Assembly: GCA_000421005.1 (NCBI GenBank)
Contig: ATWA01000005.1
Location: 1-64,000, forward strand
DNA from: Clostridiales bacterium NK3B98
GTDB taxonomy: Bacteria > Bacillota > Clostridia > Oscillospirales > Oscillospiraceae
DNA: 64,000 nt
Direction: 5' to 3'
Within the stretch, counting starts at the first letter, position 1, and each line of letters opens with the position of its first letter. Positions 51,673-60,808 of the stretch are shown in pieces. The translations under genes were made by a program, and so were the position numbers. The notes beneath the pieces were generated by a model. The model had not been told where the DNA came from and did no database searches. It worked only from the letters and a program-made list of their open reading frames with translations.

Positions 51673-52529
51673 CCCCCATCACCTTTCCCGGTCTTGGCAT
51701 TGAGGTGACCATTGACCCGGTGGCCTTTGTCATTGGAAACAAGCCCATCTACTGGTACGGCGTTATCATCGCCTGCGGGTTTTTGCTGGCTCTCTCCGCC
51801 ATGTACCGCATTGCCCCCCGCAACGGCGCCAAGGGGGACGACCTGATTGACATGATGCTCTACGCCATGCCCCTGGGGCTGGTGGGTGCCCGGACGTATT
51901 ACGTCCTGTTCTATCAGTCCCTCTACCGGGACGCCAACGGGGTATTTCAGTGGGGTAAGGCCGTGGCCATCTGGGACGGCGGCATTGCGGTCTACGGCGG
52001 GATTCTCGCCGGAGTCGCCACGGCGGTGATCTACTGCCGTGTGCGGAAAATCCCCTTCTGGCCTATGGCGGACACCGCCGCTTACGGCCTGCTCATCGGT
52101 CAGAGCATTGGCAGATGGGGCAACTTTGTCAATCAGGAGGCCTACGGCGGAGCCTGCTCCGCCCTGTGGAGAATGGGCATCACCGTGTCAGGGGTCTATA
52201 CTGAGGTACATCCCACCTTCCTGTATGAGTCCCTCTGGAACGCCGTGGGCTTGTGCCTGCTGTGGTTTGTGGTTCGCCCCCGGCGGAAGTTCGACGGACA
52301 GATTTTTGCCAGCTATGTGCTCTGGTACGGACTTGGACGGGTCTGGATTGAGGGCTTGCGTGCCGATTCCCTCTATCTCTTTTCCACCGGCATCCGTGTC
52401 TCCCAGCTTTTGGCGGGACTGTCCGCATTGGGCGCACTGACGGCGATTCTGCTCTGTCTGCGCAGACAAAAACAAAATCCCCGCCCCCTCTATGTGCAGC
52501 GGGCGGCGGAGAAAACAGAAAAGGAGTGA
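51669..52529 (+). CDS. lgt: Prolipoprotein diacylglyceryl transferase Lgt
   Basis: Transfers diacylglycerol from phosphatidylglycerol to the lipobox cysteine of prolipoproteins, for example those at 18195 and 62005. The 286-residue membrane protein has about seven membrane segments, the Lgt signature [18 protein letters not shown], and [11 protein letters not shown]. The start at 51669 overlaps ymfH. The order ymfF-ymfH-lgt suggests a common envelope-related unit. Confidence 0.94.
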   Translation: MTPITFPGLGIEVTIDPVAFVIGNKPIYWYGVIIACGFLLALSAMYRIAPRNGAKGDDLIDMMLYAMPLGLVGARTYYVLFYQSLYRDANGVFQWGKAVAIWDGGIAVYGGILAGVATAVIYCRVRKIPFWPMADTAAYGLLIGQSIGRWGNFVNQEAYGGACSALWRMGITVSGVYTEVHPTFLYESLWNAVGLCLLWFVVRPRRKFDGQIFASYVLWYGLGRVWIEGLRADSLYLFSTGIRVSQLLAGLSALGALTAILLCLRRQKQNPRPLYVQRAAEKTEKE

Positions 52530-52533
52530 GCCT

Positions 52534-53391
52534 ATGTCAGCCATTATCATGGACGGAAAAGCCCTTGCGGCAAAACGAAAAGGGGAGCTGGCCAAAGAAA
52601 TTGCCGCTCTTGACCGCCGGCCGGGGTTGGCGGTGATTCTGGTGGGCAATGACCCTGCCTCCCGGGTGTACGTCACCAACAAGGAGCGGGACTGCGCCCA
52701 GTGCGGCATCTACTCCCAGGAGTTTGCCCTCCCCGCCCAAACCGGACAGAAAGCGTTGCTGCAACTGATTGACGAGCTGAACCGGGATGACCGGGTGGAC
52801 GGCATCCTCTGCCAGCTCCCCCTGCCTCAGGGGTATGACTATGACCAGCAGGAGGTGCTGCTCTCCATTGACCCCCGCAAGGACGTGGACGCCTTCCATC
52901 CCTACAATGTGGGGCGTATTATGATTGGGGACTATACCTTCCTGCCCTGTACTCCCGCAGGGGTGATGGCCATGCTGGACGAATACGGCATCGACCCGGC
53001 AGGCAAACGCTGCGTGGTGGTGGGACGCTCCAATATTGTGGGCAAGCCCATGGCCATGCTGCTGCTCCACCGTCATGGCACCGTCACCATCTGCCACTCC
53101 CGCACCCCCAATTTGGCCGAGCTGACCCGGGAGGCGGATATTCTGGTCAGCGCCGTGGGCAAGGTGGGGCTGATTACCGCCGACATGGTCAAGCCGGGAG
53201 CGGCGGTGATTGACGTAGCTATGAACCGCAACTCGGAGGGCAAGCTGTGCGGCGACGTGGACTTTGCCCCTGTGGCGGAAAAAGCGGGTTGGATTACCCC
53301 GGTGCCGGGGGGCTGCGGACCCATGACCCGGCTGATGCTGCTGGAAAACACCCTCGCCGCAGCCAGGGCAAATTTGGCTGGTCGGAAATGA
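52534..53391 (+). CDS. folD: Methylenetetrahydrofolate dehydrogenase/cyclohydrolase FolD
   Basis: Bifunctional enzyme interconverting 5,10-methylene-, methenyl- and 10-formyl-tetrahydrofolate. The 285-residue protein has the catalytic lysine region in [27 protein letters not shown], the NADP loop [14 protein letters not shown] and [10 protein letters not shown], in which the usual valine is a cysteine. AAGGAG lies before ATG 52534. It overlaps the VanZ-like gene by four bases. Confidence 0.95.
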   Translation: MSAIIMDGKALAAKRKGELAKEIAALDRRPGLAVILVGNDPASRVYVTNKERDCAQCGIYSQEFALPAQTGQKALLQLIDELNRDDRVDGILCQLPLPQGYDYDQQEVLLSIDPRKDVDAFHPYNVGRIMIGDYTFLPCTPAGVMAMLDEYGIDPAGKRCVVVGRSNIVGKPMAMLLLHRHGTVTICHSRTPNLAELTREADILVSAVGKVGLITADMVKPGAAVIDVAMNRNSEGKLCGDVDFAPVAEKAGWITPVPGGCGPMTRLMLLENTLAAARANLAGRK

Positions 53392-53942
53392 CGATTGTTT
53401 TCTTCCTGCTCCGCTTCGGGGCGGGTATGCTGTTTGTCCTCCCGTTGTGGCTGGTGCTGCGCCGGCCCAAGGCCGCCCAGTGGCAGAGAGAAACGGTGCT
53501 GGCGCTGTTTGTGGTGTACCTCGCCTCCCTGCTGGCTCTGGCGTGGAAGGGAACTTGGGGACCACCCATGGAGATGCTCCGCCTTGCCCTTGCGCGTGTG
53601 CAAAAAGGGGAGGGCATCAACCTGAGACCCTTTTACACCATCCGTACCATCTGGCTGTACAGCGACCGGGAGACGCAGGCGGTGAATCTGGCAGGCAACG
53701 TGGTGATGTTCCTGCCCTATGGCTTTGCCCTGCCCCTGCTGTGGAAACGGTTCCGCCGTACGGGTCTTGCTTTTGCCATGTGCCTGCTGCTGACGGTGAC
53801 CATCGAATCGGTGCAGCTTTTCATTGGCAGAAGCGTGGACGTGGATGATCTTCTCCTGAACTTTGCGGGAGGCGCGCTGGGCGTGGGTATTTTCGCACTT
53901 GCCCGACGGATGCTCCCGCAATTGGACAATCTATCGCAATAA
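53388..53942 (+). CDS. VanZ-like membrane protein
   Basis: VanZ-family membrane protein of 184 residues with about five membrane segments; in enterococci VanZ gives low-level teicoplanin resistance, but most chromosomal members have unknown roles. Seen are the family's [34 protein letters not shown] and [22 protein letters not shown] motifs. The start ATG 53388 overlaps the folD stop (ATGA). The context is not antibiotic-linked. Confidence 0.88.
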   Translation: MTIVFFLLRFGAGMLFVLPLWLVLRRPKAAQWQRETVLALFVVYLASLLALAWKGTWGPPMEMLRLALARVQKGEGINLRPFYTIRTIWLYSDRETQAVNLAGNVVMFLPYGFALPLLWKRFRRTGLAFAMCLLLTVTIESVQLFIGRSVDVDDLLLNFAGGALGVGIFALARRMLPQLDNLSQ

Positions 53943-53945
53943 CAG

Positions 53946-53994
53946 AAACCCGGCTGACGGGGTGGCATTTCACCTCCGTTCAACCGGGTTTTTA
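53946..53994. terminator. Terminator between VanZ-like gene and solute-binding protein
   Basis: AAACCCGG and CCGGGTTT flank an inner ACGG-GGTG/CACC-CCGT stem and a T-tail TTTTTAT on the plus strand. The convergent minus-strand gene ends in the same hairpin. Confidence 0.8.
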
Positions 53995-55020
53995 TGGGAA
54001 GAGGTAGGCGCCCATCTGCCGATGGTATTCCAGCAAAGGGGGCATGTTCAATCGGGCAAGCCCGGAGCGGCTGTAAGCCAGCGGGTTGCGCTGCCAGCTT
54101 TTGCTCAGCATCCGGAAGGCAGCCAGAGACGGAGTAGACCACCCGCTGTAAGCGGCGTTTTTTGCCATGTTTTCCGTGCGGCACAGATAGTTCATCAGCT
54201 TAACCGCCGGACGTGGATGAGCGGCACTGCTGGGAATGGCGTAAGCCAGCAGGGTTTGCCAGCTTCCCTCGGTGGGGCGCACAAAGCTGAGGTCAGGCAT
54301 ATCGTTCATCAGCTCAATTGCCTGCCCGGCGTAACAGGGGGCAAGGGTGGCAGCCCCGGAACGGAAAGCGGCGTCAAGACTGCCCACAGAACGGGATACC
54401 AGCGCCGTACGTTCCAGCCGCATCAGCGCCAGAGCGGCGTGAAGCTGCTGCTCAGGGGAAGGGGAGGTGATGTCTCCGTGAACGGCCATCATGGCGCAGG
54501 AGAGGGACTTTTGTACGCTGCCGTTGAGCATCACGGTTCCGGGATAGCCGGGGTCGAACAAATCGTTCCAACTGGTCACCTGCACACCGGATGCGGCGGA
54601 GTCGTGAAGCAGCCCCATGGTAGTCCACAGGGCGGGAACCGCTTTGCCGGAGGTGCCCCGCTCTGCTGCCCCACGGTAGGACGCCGCCAGATTCTGAGGC
54701 GGCTGTAACGATTCCGGATCAGGTGTCATGAGCTGGTCATACTGATCCATCAGCTCCAACAGTGGAAGCTCTCCCAGAAGCAGGTCGCAGTCAGAGAGCG
54801 ACAGAGGATGATCCACTGCCTCGTCCAGACGGCAATAGGTCACCCGGATGTGGGTTTTCTTCTGAAACTCCTCCAACAGCGCAGGATTCACCATATCCCC
54901 CACACTGTATACCGTGACCAGATCCTCATGAAACCGCCTCAGGTGAGCCAGCATCAAAAGACACGCCAGAACCAGCACCACCAGCAGCGCACATAGTACA
55001 AGGGTCATCTTGTGTCTCAC
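53992..55020 (-). CDS. Extracellular solute-binding protein (PotD/FbpA-like), orphan
   Basis: A 342-residue type II periplasmic-binding-fold protein: one N-terminal membrane anchor (about residues 5-27), then a PotD/ferric-type binding domain (VYSVGDMVNPALLEEFQKKT, SWNDLFDPGYPGTVML, CYAGQAIELMNDMPD). The C-terminus has the family's AVKLMNYLCRTENM stretch. The first segment has only a poor lipobox (VLAC at 17-20). No permease or ATPase is adjacent, so it may be a sensor-type or orphan binding protein. It overlaps the RluA gene by four bases and is probably co-transcribed with it. Confidence 0.82.
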   Translation of the reverse strand: MRHKMTLVLCALLVVLVLACLLMLAHLRRFHEDLVTVYSVGDMVNPALLEEFQKKTHIRVTYCRLDEAVDHPLSLSDCDLLLGELPLLELMDQYDQLMTPDPESLQPPQNLAASYRGAAERGTSGKAVPALWTTMGLLHDSAASGVQVTSWNDLFDPGYPGTVMLNGSVQKSLSCAMMAVHGDITSPSPEQQLHAALALMRLERTALVSRSVGSLDAAFRSGAATLAPCYAGQAIELMNDMPDLSFVRPTEGSWQTLLAYAIPSSAAHPRPAVKLMNYLCRTENMAKNAAYSGWSTPSLAAFRMLSKSWQRNPLAYSRSGLARLNMPPLLEYHRQMGAYLFP

Positions 55021-56012
55021 TCTGCCCCCTCCCCTCTGCGTTCAGAAATAGAAAAGCGGGGGAAGTACTGCTGCACAAATTCCACCTCCGGCACCTGCCA
55101 GCTTCTTCCGTTGAGATCGTTCAGCGCACCGGCATCGGTGGTGAAGCAGAAGCGCAGCGACCAGGAGCAGAGCGCCTGCTGACGGCGATGGTAACTGCGG
55201 TTGACCCGCTCTGAGCCGTATTTTCCATCTCCCAGCAGCGGACAGCCGATGTCCGCAAAGGAGGCGCGAATCTGATGGGTGCGCCCGGTGACCAGCTCAC
55301 ACTCCACCAGCGCCAGCTCTCCCTCTTTTGCCAGCGTCCTGTATCGGGTAATGGCTGTTCTGCCGCCGGGGACGCTCTTGTGGTAAACCTGTACCTGCTT
55401 CTGACGCTCATCCCGGAGCAGCACGCATTCCAGCGTCCCGGATGGGGGGCGGGGAACGCCAACGGTGACGCAGAGATACCGCTTCTCCATCTCCCGATCC
55501 CGAATCTTCTGGTTCATCACCCGCAGCGCCTCGGCGGTCTTTGCGGCAATGACAATTCCGGAGGTGTTTCGGTCAATCCGATTGCAAAGGGCAGGGGTGA
55601 AGGCGTGTTCCCAGCGGGGGTTCCACTCCCGTTTCTGATAGAGATAGGCGAGGATATGGTTGATTAAGGTGTTGACGCTGCCGCTCTCGTCGGCGTGAAC
55701 CACCTGCCCGGCGGGCTTGTTCACCAGAAGCAGATGCTCGTCCTCGTAGAGAATGTCCAGCTTGGGATTGGCGATGGTGAGAAAGGCGTTTTCCTCGCTG
55801 GGAGTATCGAAAAACTCGTCGTTGATATATAGGGAGAGGATATCCCCCTTTTCCAGCCGGGTGTCCCGTTTGGCGCCCTTTCCGTTCAGCTTGACCCGCT
55901 TGAGCCGGATATACTTCTGAGCCAGAGGGGCGGGCAGCAGCGGCAGGGTCTTGCCCAGCCAACGGTCCAAACGCTGCCCGGCGTCGTTGGCGCCAATCTC
56001 AAATTGCCGCAT
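55017..56012 (-). CDS. RluA-family pseudouridine synthase with S4 domain
   Basis: Converts uridine to pseudouridine in rRNA or tRNA. The 331-residue protein has an N-terminal S4 RNA-binding domain (RLDRWLGKTLPL...KGDILSLYIND), and the catalytic aspartate in LCNRIDRNTSGIVIAAK with a LVNKPAGQVVHAD loop and GRTHQIRASFADIG. This is RluA/RluC-like; the exact target base cannot be told. The ATG at 56012 follows AGGGGAA. It is upstream of and overlaps the solute-binding protein. Confidence 0.9.
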   Translation of the reverse strand: MRQFEIGANDAGQRLDRWLGKTLPLLPAPLAQKYIRLKRVKLNGKGAKRDTRLEKGDILSLYINDEFFDTPSEENAFLTIANPKLDILYEDEHLLLVNKPAGQVVHADESGSVNTLINHILAYLYQKREWNPRWEHAFTPALCNRIDRNTSGIVIAAKTAEALRVMNQKIRDREMEKRYLCVTVGVPRPPSGTLECVLLRDERQKQVQVYHKSVPGGRTAITRYRTLAKEGELALVECELVTGRTHQIRASFADIGCPLLGDGKYGSERVNRSYHRRQQALCSWSLRFCFTTDAGALNDLNGRSWQVPEVEFVQQYFPRFSISERRGEGAE

Positions 56013-56104
56013 GATATTCCCCTACCTTGCATGATTTGCGCTTTGAAGACGATACCCGTCAGAGCATTACTCACTTCACACCGGGCATCGTTTGCTGCGG
56101 CATT

Positions 56105-56110
56105 ATTATA
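56105..56110 (-). promoter_or_regulatory. -10 element of the RluA operon
   Basis: A perfect TATAAT on the minus strand about 90 bases before the RluA start; no convincing -35. The leader contains an imperfect GATACCCG...CCGGGCATC inverted repeat (56050-56090). Confidence 0.4.
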
Positions 56111-56211
56111 ACAGCTTTTTATCCGGCTGCACAGTTACAAAATGGAAAAACTCATTTACAAGGGATACGGGGTGGAAAGTGAAAATACTTTCCAAGAACG
56201 GGAAAAAAGGC

Positions 56212-56240
56212 TTGACACCGGGAAATGGGTGGACTATAAT
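56212..56240 (+). promoter_or_regulatory. Promoter of the YceD-rpmF operon
   Basis: Full consensus: -35 TTGACA (56212-56217), exactly 17 bases, -10 TATAAT (56235-56240). Confidence 0.92.
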
Positions 56241-56269
56241 CACAGTTGTGTCGTTATGTGAGGTGTGCT

Positions 56270-56761
56270 ATGCGTCTTGATTTGCGTGACATCATCCATG
56301 TACCGGGTGCTGTCAAGGAATTTACCTTCGATCTGGATCTCTCCGATCTGGAATTCTATGGGGACAAGCCCATTGAAGAGCCGGTTCATGTTCAGGGGAA
56401 GGTAGTCAACCGGGCGGGACTTCTGCTGTTGGAGGCGGAGATGAGCAGTAATCTGCATCTGCGCTGTGACAGCTGCGGCAGGCCCTTCCAGCGTGTCAAG
56501 ACTGTCAGCGTACAGCGTATGCTGGCCACCGAGCTGCAGGACCAAGAGGATGATGACATCATTCTGCTGGATGGCTCCGTTCTGGATGTAGGCGAGGTAC
56601 TCACCGAGGAATATGTTCTGGAAATGGACACCAAAAATCTGTGTCGGGAAGACTGCAAGGGGATTTGCCCCGGTTGCGGTGTTGATCTGAATACAGAACC
56701 CTGCAAGTGCAAGCCCGACATAGACCCCCGTTTCTCTGCGCTGGCGTCTCTGCTGGAGTGA
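56270..56761 (+). CDS. YceD-family (DUF177) protein
   Basis: Member of the DUF177/YceD family, linked in bacteria and plants to 23S rRNA accumulation; mechanism unsettled. The 163-residue protein has a beta-rich N-terminus (MRLDLRDIIHVPG) and a C-terminal metal-binding-like region with CDSCGRPF and CREDCKGICPGCG. The ATG at 56270 has a GAGG site 8 bases upstream; the longer frame has no better start. It precedes rpmF, its normal neighbour. Confidence 0.9.
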   Translation: MRLDLRDIIHVPGAVKEFTFDLDLSDLEFYGDKPIEEPVHVQGKVVNRAGLLLLEAEMSSNLHLRCDSCGRPFQRVKTVSVQRMLATELQDQEDDDIILLDGSVLDVGEVLTEEYVLEMDTKNLCREDCKGICPGCGVDLNTEPCKCKPDIDPRFSALASLLE

Positions 56762-56813
56762 GAAAACAAGAGCAGTAATCAAGATCCGAAAGGACAATGA
56801 GGAGGTGTCATAG

Positions 56814-56996
56814 ATGGCAGTCCCTAAGAGCAAAGTCTCCAAGGCCAGACGCGACAAGCGCCGTGCCAACTGGAAGCTGGAGGTTCCCGGTCTGATCAAG
56901 TGCGAGTGCGGCGCGTACCGCCTGCCCCACCGGATCTGCCCCTCCTGCGGCAAGTACAATGGTCGCAGCTATGCCAAGGACGCAGAGGCGAAGTAA
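56814..56996 (+). CDS. rpmF: 50S ribosomal protein L32
   Basis: Large-subunit ribosomal protein of 60 residues: MAVPKSKVSKARRDKRRANW start and a zinc-ribbon C-terminus (CECG, CPSCG). The four cysteines are intact, so it is the zinc-binding form rather than the cysteine-free paralogue used in zinc starvation. It follows YceD in one operon and is closed by a terminator. AGGAGG precedes the ATG. Confidence 0.98.
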   Translation: MAVPKSKVSKARRDKRRANWKLEVPGLIKCECGAYRLPHRICPSCGKYNGRSYAKDAEAK

Positions 56997-57015
56997 TTCC
57001 GCCCTGCATGAGTAG

Positions 57016-57046
57016 GAGCCTGTCTGCAGCAGGCTCTTTACTTTTA
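57016..57046 (+). terminator. Terminator after rpmF
   Basis: GAGCCTG (57016-57022) and CAGGCTC (57030-57036) form the stem, followed by TTTACTTTT. Its T-run overlaps the -35 of the next promoter. Confidence 0.8.
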
Positions 57047-57065
57047 CCCTTTTGCGGACTATAAT
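57037..57065 (+). promoter_or_regulatory. Promoter of the der-plsY-gpsA operon
   Basis: -35 TTTACT (57037-57042), 17-base spacer, -10 TATAAT (57060-57065). Confidence 0.7.
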
Positions 57066-57117
57066 AGCCGGGTAACCGCAAATAATAAGAACAAATCTCC
57101 GGAAAGGAGTGATTGAT

Positions 57118-58446
57118 ATGAAACCAATGGTAGCCATTGTGGGCAGACCCAACGTGGGCAAGAGCATGCTGTTCAACCGTCTGGCAGGGCAGCGGCTGTC
57201 CATTGTAGAGGACACCCCCGGTGTCACCCGTGACCGGCTCTACGCTGACTGCGAGTGGCTGGGACACAGCTTTACCATCATCGACACCGGCGGCATTGAG
57301 CCCAACACAGACAGCGAAATCCTCCGCTTCATGCGTGCGCAGGCGGAAATCGCCATTGACCACGCCACGGTGATCGTGCTGGTGTGCGATTTGCAGACCG
57401 GCGTGACGGCGGCGGATCTGGATGTGGCGTCTATGCTCCAGCGCTGCGGCAAGCCAGTGGTGCTGGCGGTGAACAAGTCGGACAAGCCGGGGCATGTGGA
57501 CCCGGACGTGTACGAGTTCTACAATCTGGGTCTGGGCGACCCCATCCCCATCTCCGCAGTCCACGGCTTGGGGGTAGACGACCTGCTGGACGCCTGCATC
57601 CGGGAGTTCCCTGAGAAAGGGGAGGAGCAGGAGGAAGAGGATGTCATCAAGGTTGCCATCATCGGCAAGCCCAATGTGGGCAAATCCTCTCTGGTCAACC
57701 GGATTCTGGGAGAGGAACGGGTGATCGTCTCCAATATGGCTGGTACCACCCGGGACGCGGTGGACTCCCTGTTTGAAAACGAGCACGGTAAATACTGCTT
57801 CATCGATACCGCCGGAATGCGCCGCAAGAGCAAGGTGAACGACCGGGTGGAGCAGTTCTCCGTTCTGCGTGCCACCATGGCCATTGACCGGGCGGACGTG
57901 TGCCTGATTCTGATTGATGCCAACGAGGGCGTCACCGAGCAGGATACCAAGGTGGCTGGCATGGCCCACGAGGCGGGCAAAGCCTCCATCATTGTGGTGA
58001 ACAAATGGGACGCAGTAGAGAAGGACGACAAGACCATGGACAAAATGCGCCGTCAGGTGCAGGAGGGCTTTGCCTTCATGCCCTACGCCCCGGTGCTGTT
58101 TATCTCCGCCCTCACCGGGCAGCGGGTGAACAAGCTCTTTGAGCGTATCAACGCCGTTCGGGAGATGTCCATGCTCCGCATCCGTACCGGCACGCTGAAC
58201 AGCGTGCTGGCAGATGCCACCAACCGGGTGCAGCCTCCCACCGACAAGGGCAGACGGCTGAAGATTTACTATATGACCCAGGTGGGTATCCAGCCCCCTC
58301 ATTTTATCATCTTCTGCAACGATGCCCGGCTGTTCCATTTCTCCTATCAGCGGTATCTGGAAAATCAGATCCGCAATACCTTCGGTCTGGAGGGAACTCC
58401 CATCAAAATCACCATCCGGCAAAAGGGCGACAAGGAGGACAAGTGA
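57118..58446 (+). CDS. der: Ribosome biogenesis GTPase Der (EngA)
   Basis: Double-GTPase for 50S assembly. The 442-residue protein has G1 motifs GRPNVGKSMLF and GKPNVGKSSLV, with DTPGVTRDR / DTAGMRRK, and NKSD / NKWD, then a C-terminal KH-like domain (IYYMTQVGIQPPHFIIFCND). AAGGAG lies 8 bases before ATG 57118; a GTG three codons earlier is less likely. It overlaps nothing but is one base from plsY (stop TGA at 58444-58446, ATG at 58448). Confidence 0.96.
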   Translation: MKPMVAIVGRPNVGKSMLFNRLAGQRLSIVEDTPGVTRDRLYADCEWLGHSFTIIDTGGIEPNTDSEILRFMRAQAEIAIDHATVIVLVCDLQTGVTAADLDVASMLQRCGKPVVLAVNKSDKPGHVDPDVYEFYNLGLGDPIPISAVHGLGVDDLLDACIREFPEKGEEQEEEDVIKVAIIGKPNVGKSSLVNRILGEERVIVSNMAGTTRDAVDSLFENEHGKYCFIDTAGMRRKSKVNDRVEQFSVLRATMAIDRADVCLILIDANEGVTEQDTKVAGMAHEAGKASIIVVNKWDAVEKDDKTMDKMRRQVQEGFAFMPYAPVLFISALTGQRVNKLFERINAVREMSMLRIRTGTLNSVLADATNRVQPPTDKGRRLKIYYMTQVGIQPPHFIIFCNDARLFHFSYQRYLENQIRNTFGLEGTPIKITIRQKGDKEDK

Positions 58447-58447
58447 T

Positions 58448-59092
58448 ATGATCGTGAATTCCGCATCCCTTCCCGCCTTTGCCACAGTGGCATTGGCTGC
58501 CTATCTTCTGGGCTGCTGCAATACGGCGCTGATTATCTCCAAATATTTCCTCAAGGATGACATTCGCTACCACGGCAGCGGAAACGCCGGACTCACCAAC
58601 TTTTACCGGGTGTTCGGCAAAAAGCTGGTGATCTGGGTGATTCTGGGCGACCTTGCCAAGGCGATTATCTCCTGTCTTCTGGGCGGCTGGCTCATTGGCA
58701 GCGTGGTCTTTGGCGGAAACGATGCCGCCATGACCGCCCTTGGCAAGCTGTGGGGCGGCATCTTCGCCATGCTGGGACACTCCTTCCCCTGTATGTTCGG
58801 CTTTCGAGGGGGCAAGGGCGTGCTGTGTGGGGCAGGCATTATCTGCTGCATGGACTGGCGCATCGCCGTGCTGTGTCTGGGTGTATTCGCTGTGCTGGTT
58901 GCCATTACCAGAATGGTGTCTCTGGGGTCCATGGTGGCATCTGTCCTGTTTCCCATCGCCTGCGGCGTGCTTTATCACAATGCCGCCGTGGTGGTGCTGG
59001 CAGTGATTGCCGCCTTTTTGATCGTCTACCGCCACAAGGACAATGCCAAGCGTATTGCCAGAGGCGAGGAAAACAAACTGAAATTCCATTGA
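58448..59092 (+). CDS. plsY: Glycerol-3-phosphate acyltransferase PlsY
   Basis: Acylates glycerol 3-phosphate with acyl-phosphate made by PlsX; integral membrane enzyme. The 214-residue protein has the three conserved loops GSGNAGLTN, HSFPCMFGFRGGKGV and a third RMVSLGSM region, and about seven membrane segments. The start codon is ATG 58448, overlapping the operon; the frame is open far upstream only as a shadow of der. gpsA, which makes its substrate, follows after 19 bases. Confidence 0.94.
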   Translation: MIVNSASLPAFATVALAAYLLGCCNTALIISKYFLKDDIRYHGSGNAGLTNFYRVFGKKLVIWVILGDLAKAIISCLLGGWLIGSVVFGGNDAAMTALGKLWGGIFAMLGHSFPCMFGFRGGKGVLCGAGIICCMDWRIAVLCLGVFAVLVAITRMVSLGSMVASVLFPIACGVLYHNAAVVVLAVIAAFLIVYRHKDNAKRIARGEENKLKFH

Positions 59093-59111
59093 CCATCAGG
59101 AGGTTGTTGAG

Positions 59112-60116
59112 ATGAATGTGACAGTTTTGGGCAGCGGTGCATGGGGGACCGCCCTTGCGCTGGTGCTGCTGGAAAACGGAAATCAAGTCACTCTGTGGTC
59201 CTTCTTTCAGGAGGAATCCGACCGCTTAAAGGAGCTGCACGAGAACCCCATGCTCAAGGGCGTGCCCCTGCCGGAGGAGCTGAACCTCACGGCGGACATC
59301 AGCTGCGCCGCTCAGAGTGACGTGGTGGTGCTGGCTACCCCCTCCTTTGCTGTCCGCTCCACCGCCCAAAAGCTGGCGCCGCTGGTGAAGCAGGGCACCA
59401 TTCTGGTGAGCGTAGGCAAGGGCATTGAGAAGGACACCTCCTTCCGCCTCAGCCAGGTGATCGCCGACGAGGTGGGGGACAAGTGCCCCATTGTGGTGCT
59501 GTGCGGCCCCACCCATGCGGAAGAGGTGGGCAGGGGAATCCCCTCCGCCATTGTGGCTGCCAGCGAAAACCGCATGGCCGCCCATGTGGTGCAGGATCTG
59601 TTTATGAGCCCCCGGCTGCGGGTGTACGCCTCCCCGGATGTGGTGGGTGTGGAAATCGGCGCAGCCCTGAAAAACGTCATCGCCGTGTGCGCCGGCGTCA
59701 TTGACGGCATGGGCTTTGGGGACAATACCCGTGCCATGCTCATGACCCGTGGACTCACCGAAATTGCCCGCCTTGGCATGGCTTTGGGCGGCAAACAGTC
59801 CACCTTCGCCGGGCTGGCTGGGGTAGGCGACTTGATTGTCACCTGTACCTCCATGAACTCCCGCAACCACCGTGCCGGTATCCTCATGGGACAGGGCAAG
59901 ACCATTCAGCAGGCCATGGAGGAAATGGGCGGCGCTGTGGTAGAGGGCTACTACGCTGCCGCTTCCGCCCGGGCATTGGCCCACAAGGTGGGGGTAGAAA
60001 TGCCCATCACCGAGGCCGCCTACCGGGTGATGTACGAGGGGCAGGACATCAACGAAGCCTTTCAGGGGCTGATGACCCGGGGCAAAAAGGACGAAATCGA
60101 AGATACATGGCTGTGA
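59112..60116 (+). CDS. gpsA: NAD(P)-dependent glycerol-3-phosphate dehydrogenase GpsA
   Basis: Reduces dihydroxyacetone phosphate to glycerol 3-phosphate for PlsY and PlsC. The 334-residue protein has the Rossmann loop GSGAWGTALAL (about residues 6-16) and the catalytic-lysine region GAALKNVIAVCAGVIDGMGFGDN and GLAGVGDLIVTCTS. It is the last gene of der-plsY-gpsA, an arrangement that ties phospholipid precursor supply together. Confidence 0.96.
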   Translation: MNVTVLGSGAWGTALALVLLENGNQVTLWSFFQEESDRLKELHENPMLKGVPLPEELNLTADISCAAQSDVVVLATPSFAVRSTAQKLAPLVKQGTILVSVGKGIEKDTSFRLSQVIADEVGDKCPIVVLCGPTHAEEVGRGIPSAIVAASENRMAAHVVQDLFMSPRLRVYASPDVVGVEIGAALKNVIAVCAGVIDGMGFGDNTRAMLMTRGLTEIARLGMALGGKQSTFAGLAGVGDLIVTCTSMNSRNHRAGILMGQGKTIQQAMEEMGGAVVEGYYAAASARALAHKVGVEMPITEAAYRVMYEGQDINEAFQGLMTRGKKDEIEDTWL

Positions 60117-60129
60117 CAGCCGAAAACAA

Positions 60130-60167
60130 ACAGCGGAATGACCTCCCAAGGGAAGCCATTCCGCTGT
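60130..60167. terminator. Terminator between gpsA and YpsA-like gene
   Basis: ACAGCGGAATG and CATTCCGCTGT form the stem, with inner TCCC/GGGA, and T-containing tails on both sides (TCTATTC; TTTGTTTT on minus). The convergent gene ends two bases away. Confidence 0.8.
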
Positions 60168-60168
60168 T

Positions 60169-60681
60169 CTATTCCTGAATGTAGAGCAGTTCCATTTCCA
60201 GCCCTCGCTGCCGGGCGTAGTCCAGCGTCTGATGGGTTCCGCCGGAAGGAATGCCGTCGTAGACCCCGATGATCTTGGCGGAATGATCCACCAGATAACG
60301 GTTTCGCAGAAAAAAGCAGGACTTGGAATAGGCTGGGGAGACCACCACCATCTCTCCGCCGCAGGCACGCAGCACCGCCTGATACCGCTCTCGCTCCTCT
60401 CGCCGCCAGTGGGAGGCCTGACCGGGGTAGGGAATTACCGGAACCAGAGTCACCTCCGGCTCTGTCTCCCCCAGCCGCAGCACCAGCTCCGCCGCCATCA
60501 AATCCACCCCTTGCGCCATGCCGGAGAGAAAACGGGTGTATCCCTGATGATAGCTTTCTGTGATGCGCTCCCAGAGGGCGGAGCGGAGGGCGACATAGCG
60601 TGGGTCATTGCTTTCGCCCAGCCACGGCACCCGTTTGGGACGATGCCCGGTAAAGCAGCAGGTTTTCTCATCCAGAGCCAT
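60169..60681 (-). CDS. YpsA/DUF1273-like SLOG-domain protein
   Basis: Small SLOG/Rossmann-type protein (170 residues), related to YpsA of Bacillus, which influences cell-division proteins; biochemical function unknown. Seen are CCFTGHRPKRVPWLGES near the N-terminus, GMAQGVDLMAAELVLRLGE and PSGGTHQTLDYARQRGLE. ATG 60681 has GAGGTGTG upstream. It is monocistronic. Confidence 0.85.
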   Translation of the reverse strand: MALDEKTCCFTGHRPKRVPWLGESNDPRYVALRSALWERITESYHQGYTRFLSGMAQGVDLMAAELVLRLGETEPEVTLVPVIPYPGQASHWRREERERYQAVLRACGGEMVVVSPAYSKSCFFLRNRYLVDHSAKIIGVYDGIPSGGTHQTLDYARQRGLEMELLYIQE

Positions 60682-60759
60682 AGCACACCTCAAATAGAAC
60701 ATTTGTTTTATTATCATAGCAGAACCCAGGGCTGAATGCAAGAAAAAACGGAGAAGGGG

Positions 60760-60787
60760 TTGCAATTCCTGACAGAATTACTATAAT
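60760..60787 (+). promoter_or_regulatory. Promoter of the FMN-riboswitch/ribU transcript
   Basis: -35 TTGCAA (60760-60765), 16-base spacer, -10 TATAAT (60782-60787), about 16 bases before the riboswitch P1 stem. Confidence 0.75.
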
Positions 60788-60808
60788 GGTATCAGAACAA
60801 CTGCATAA

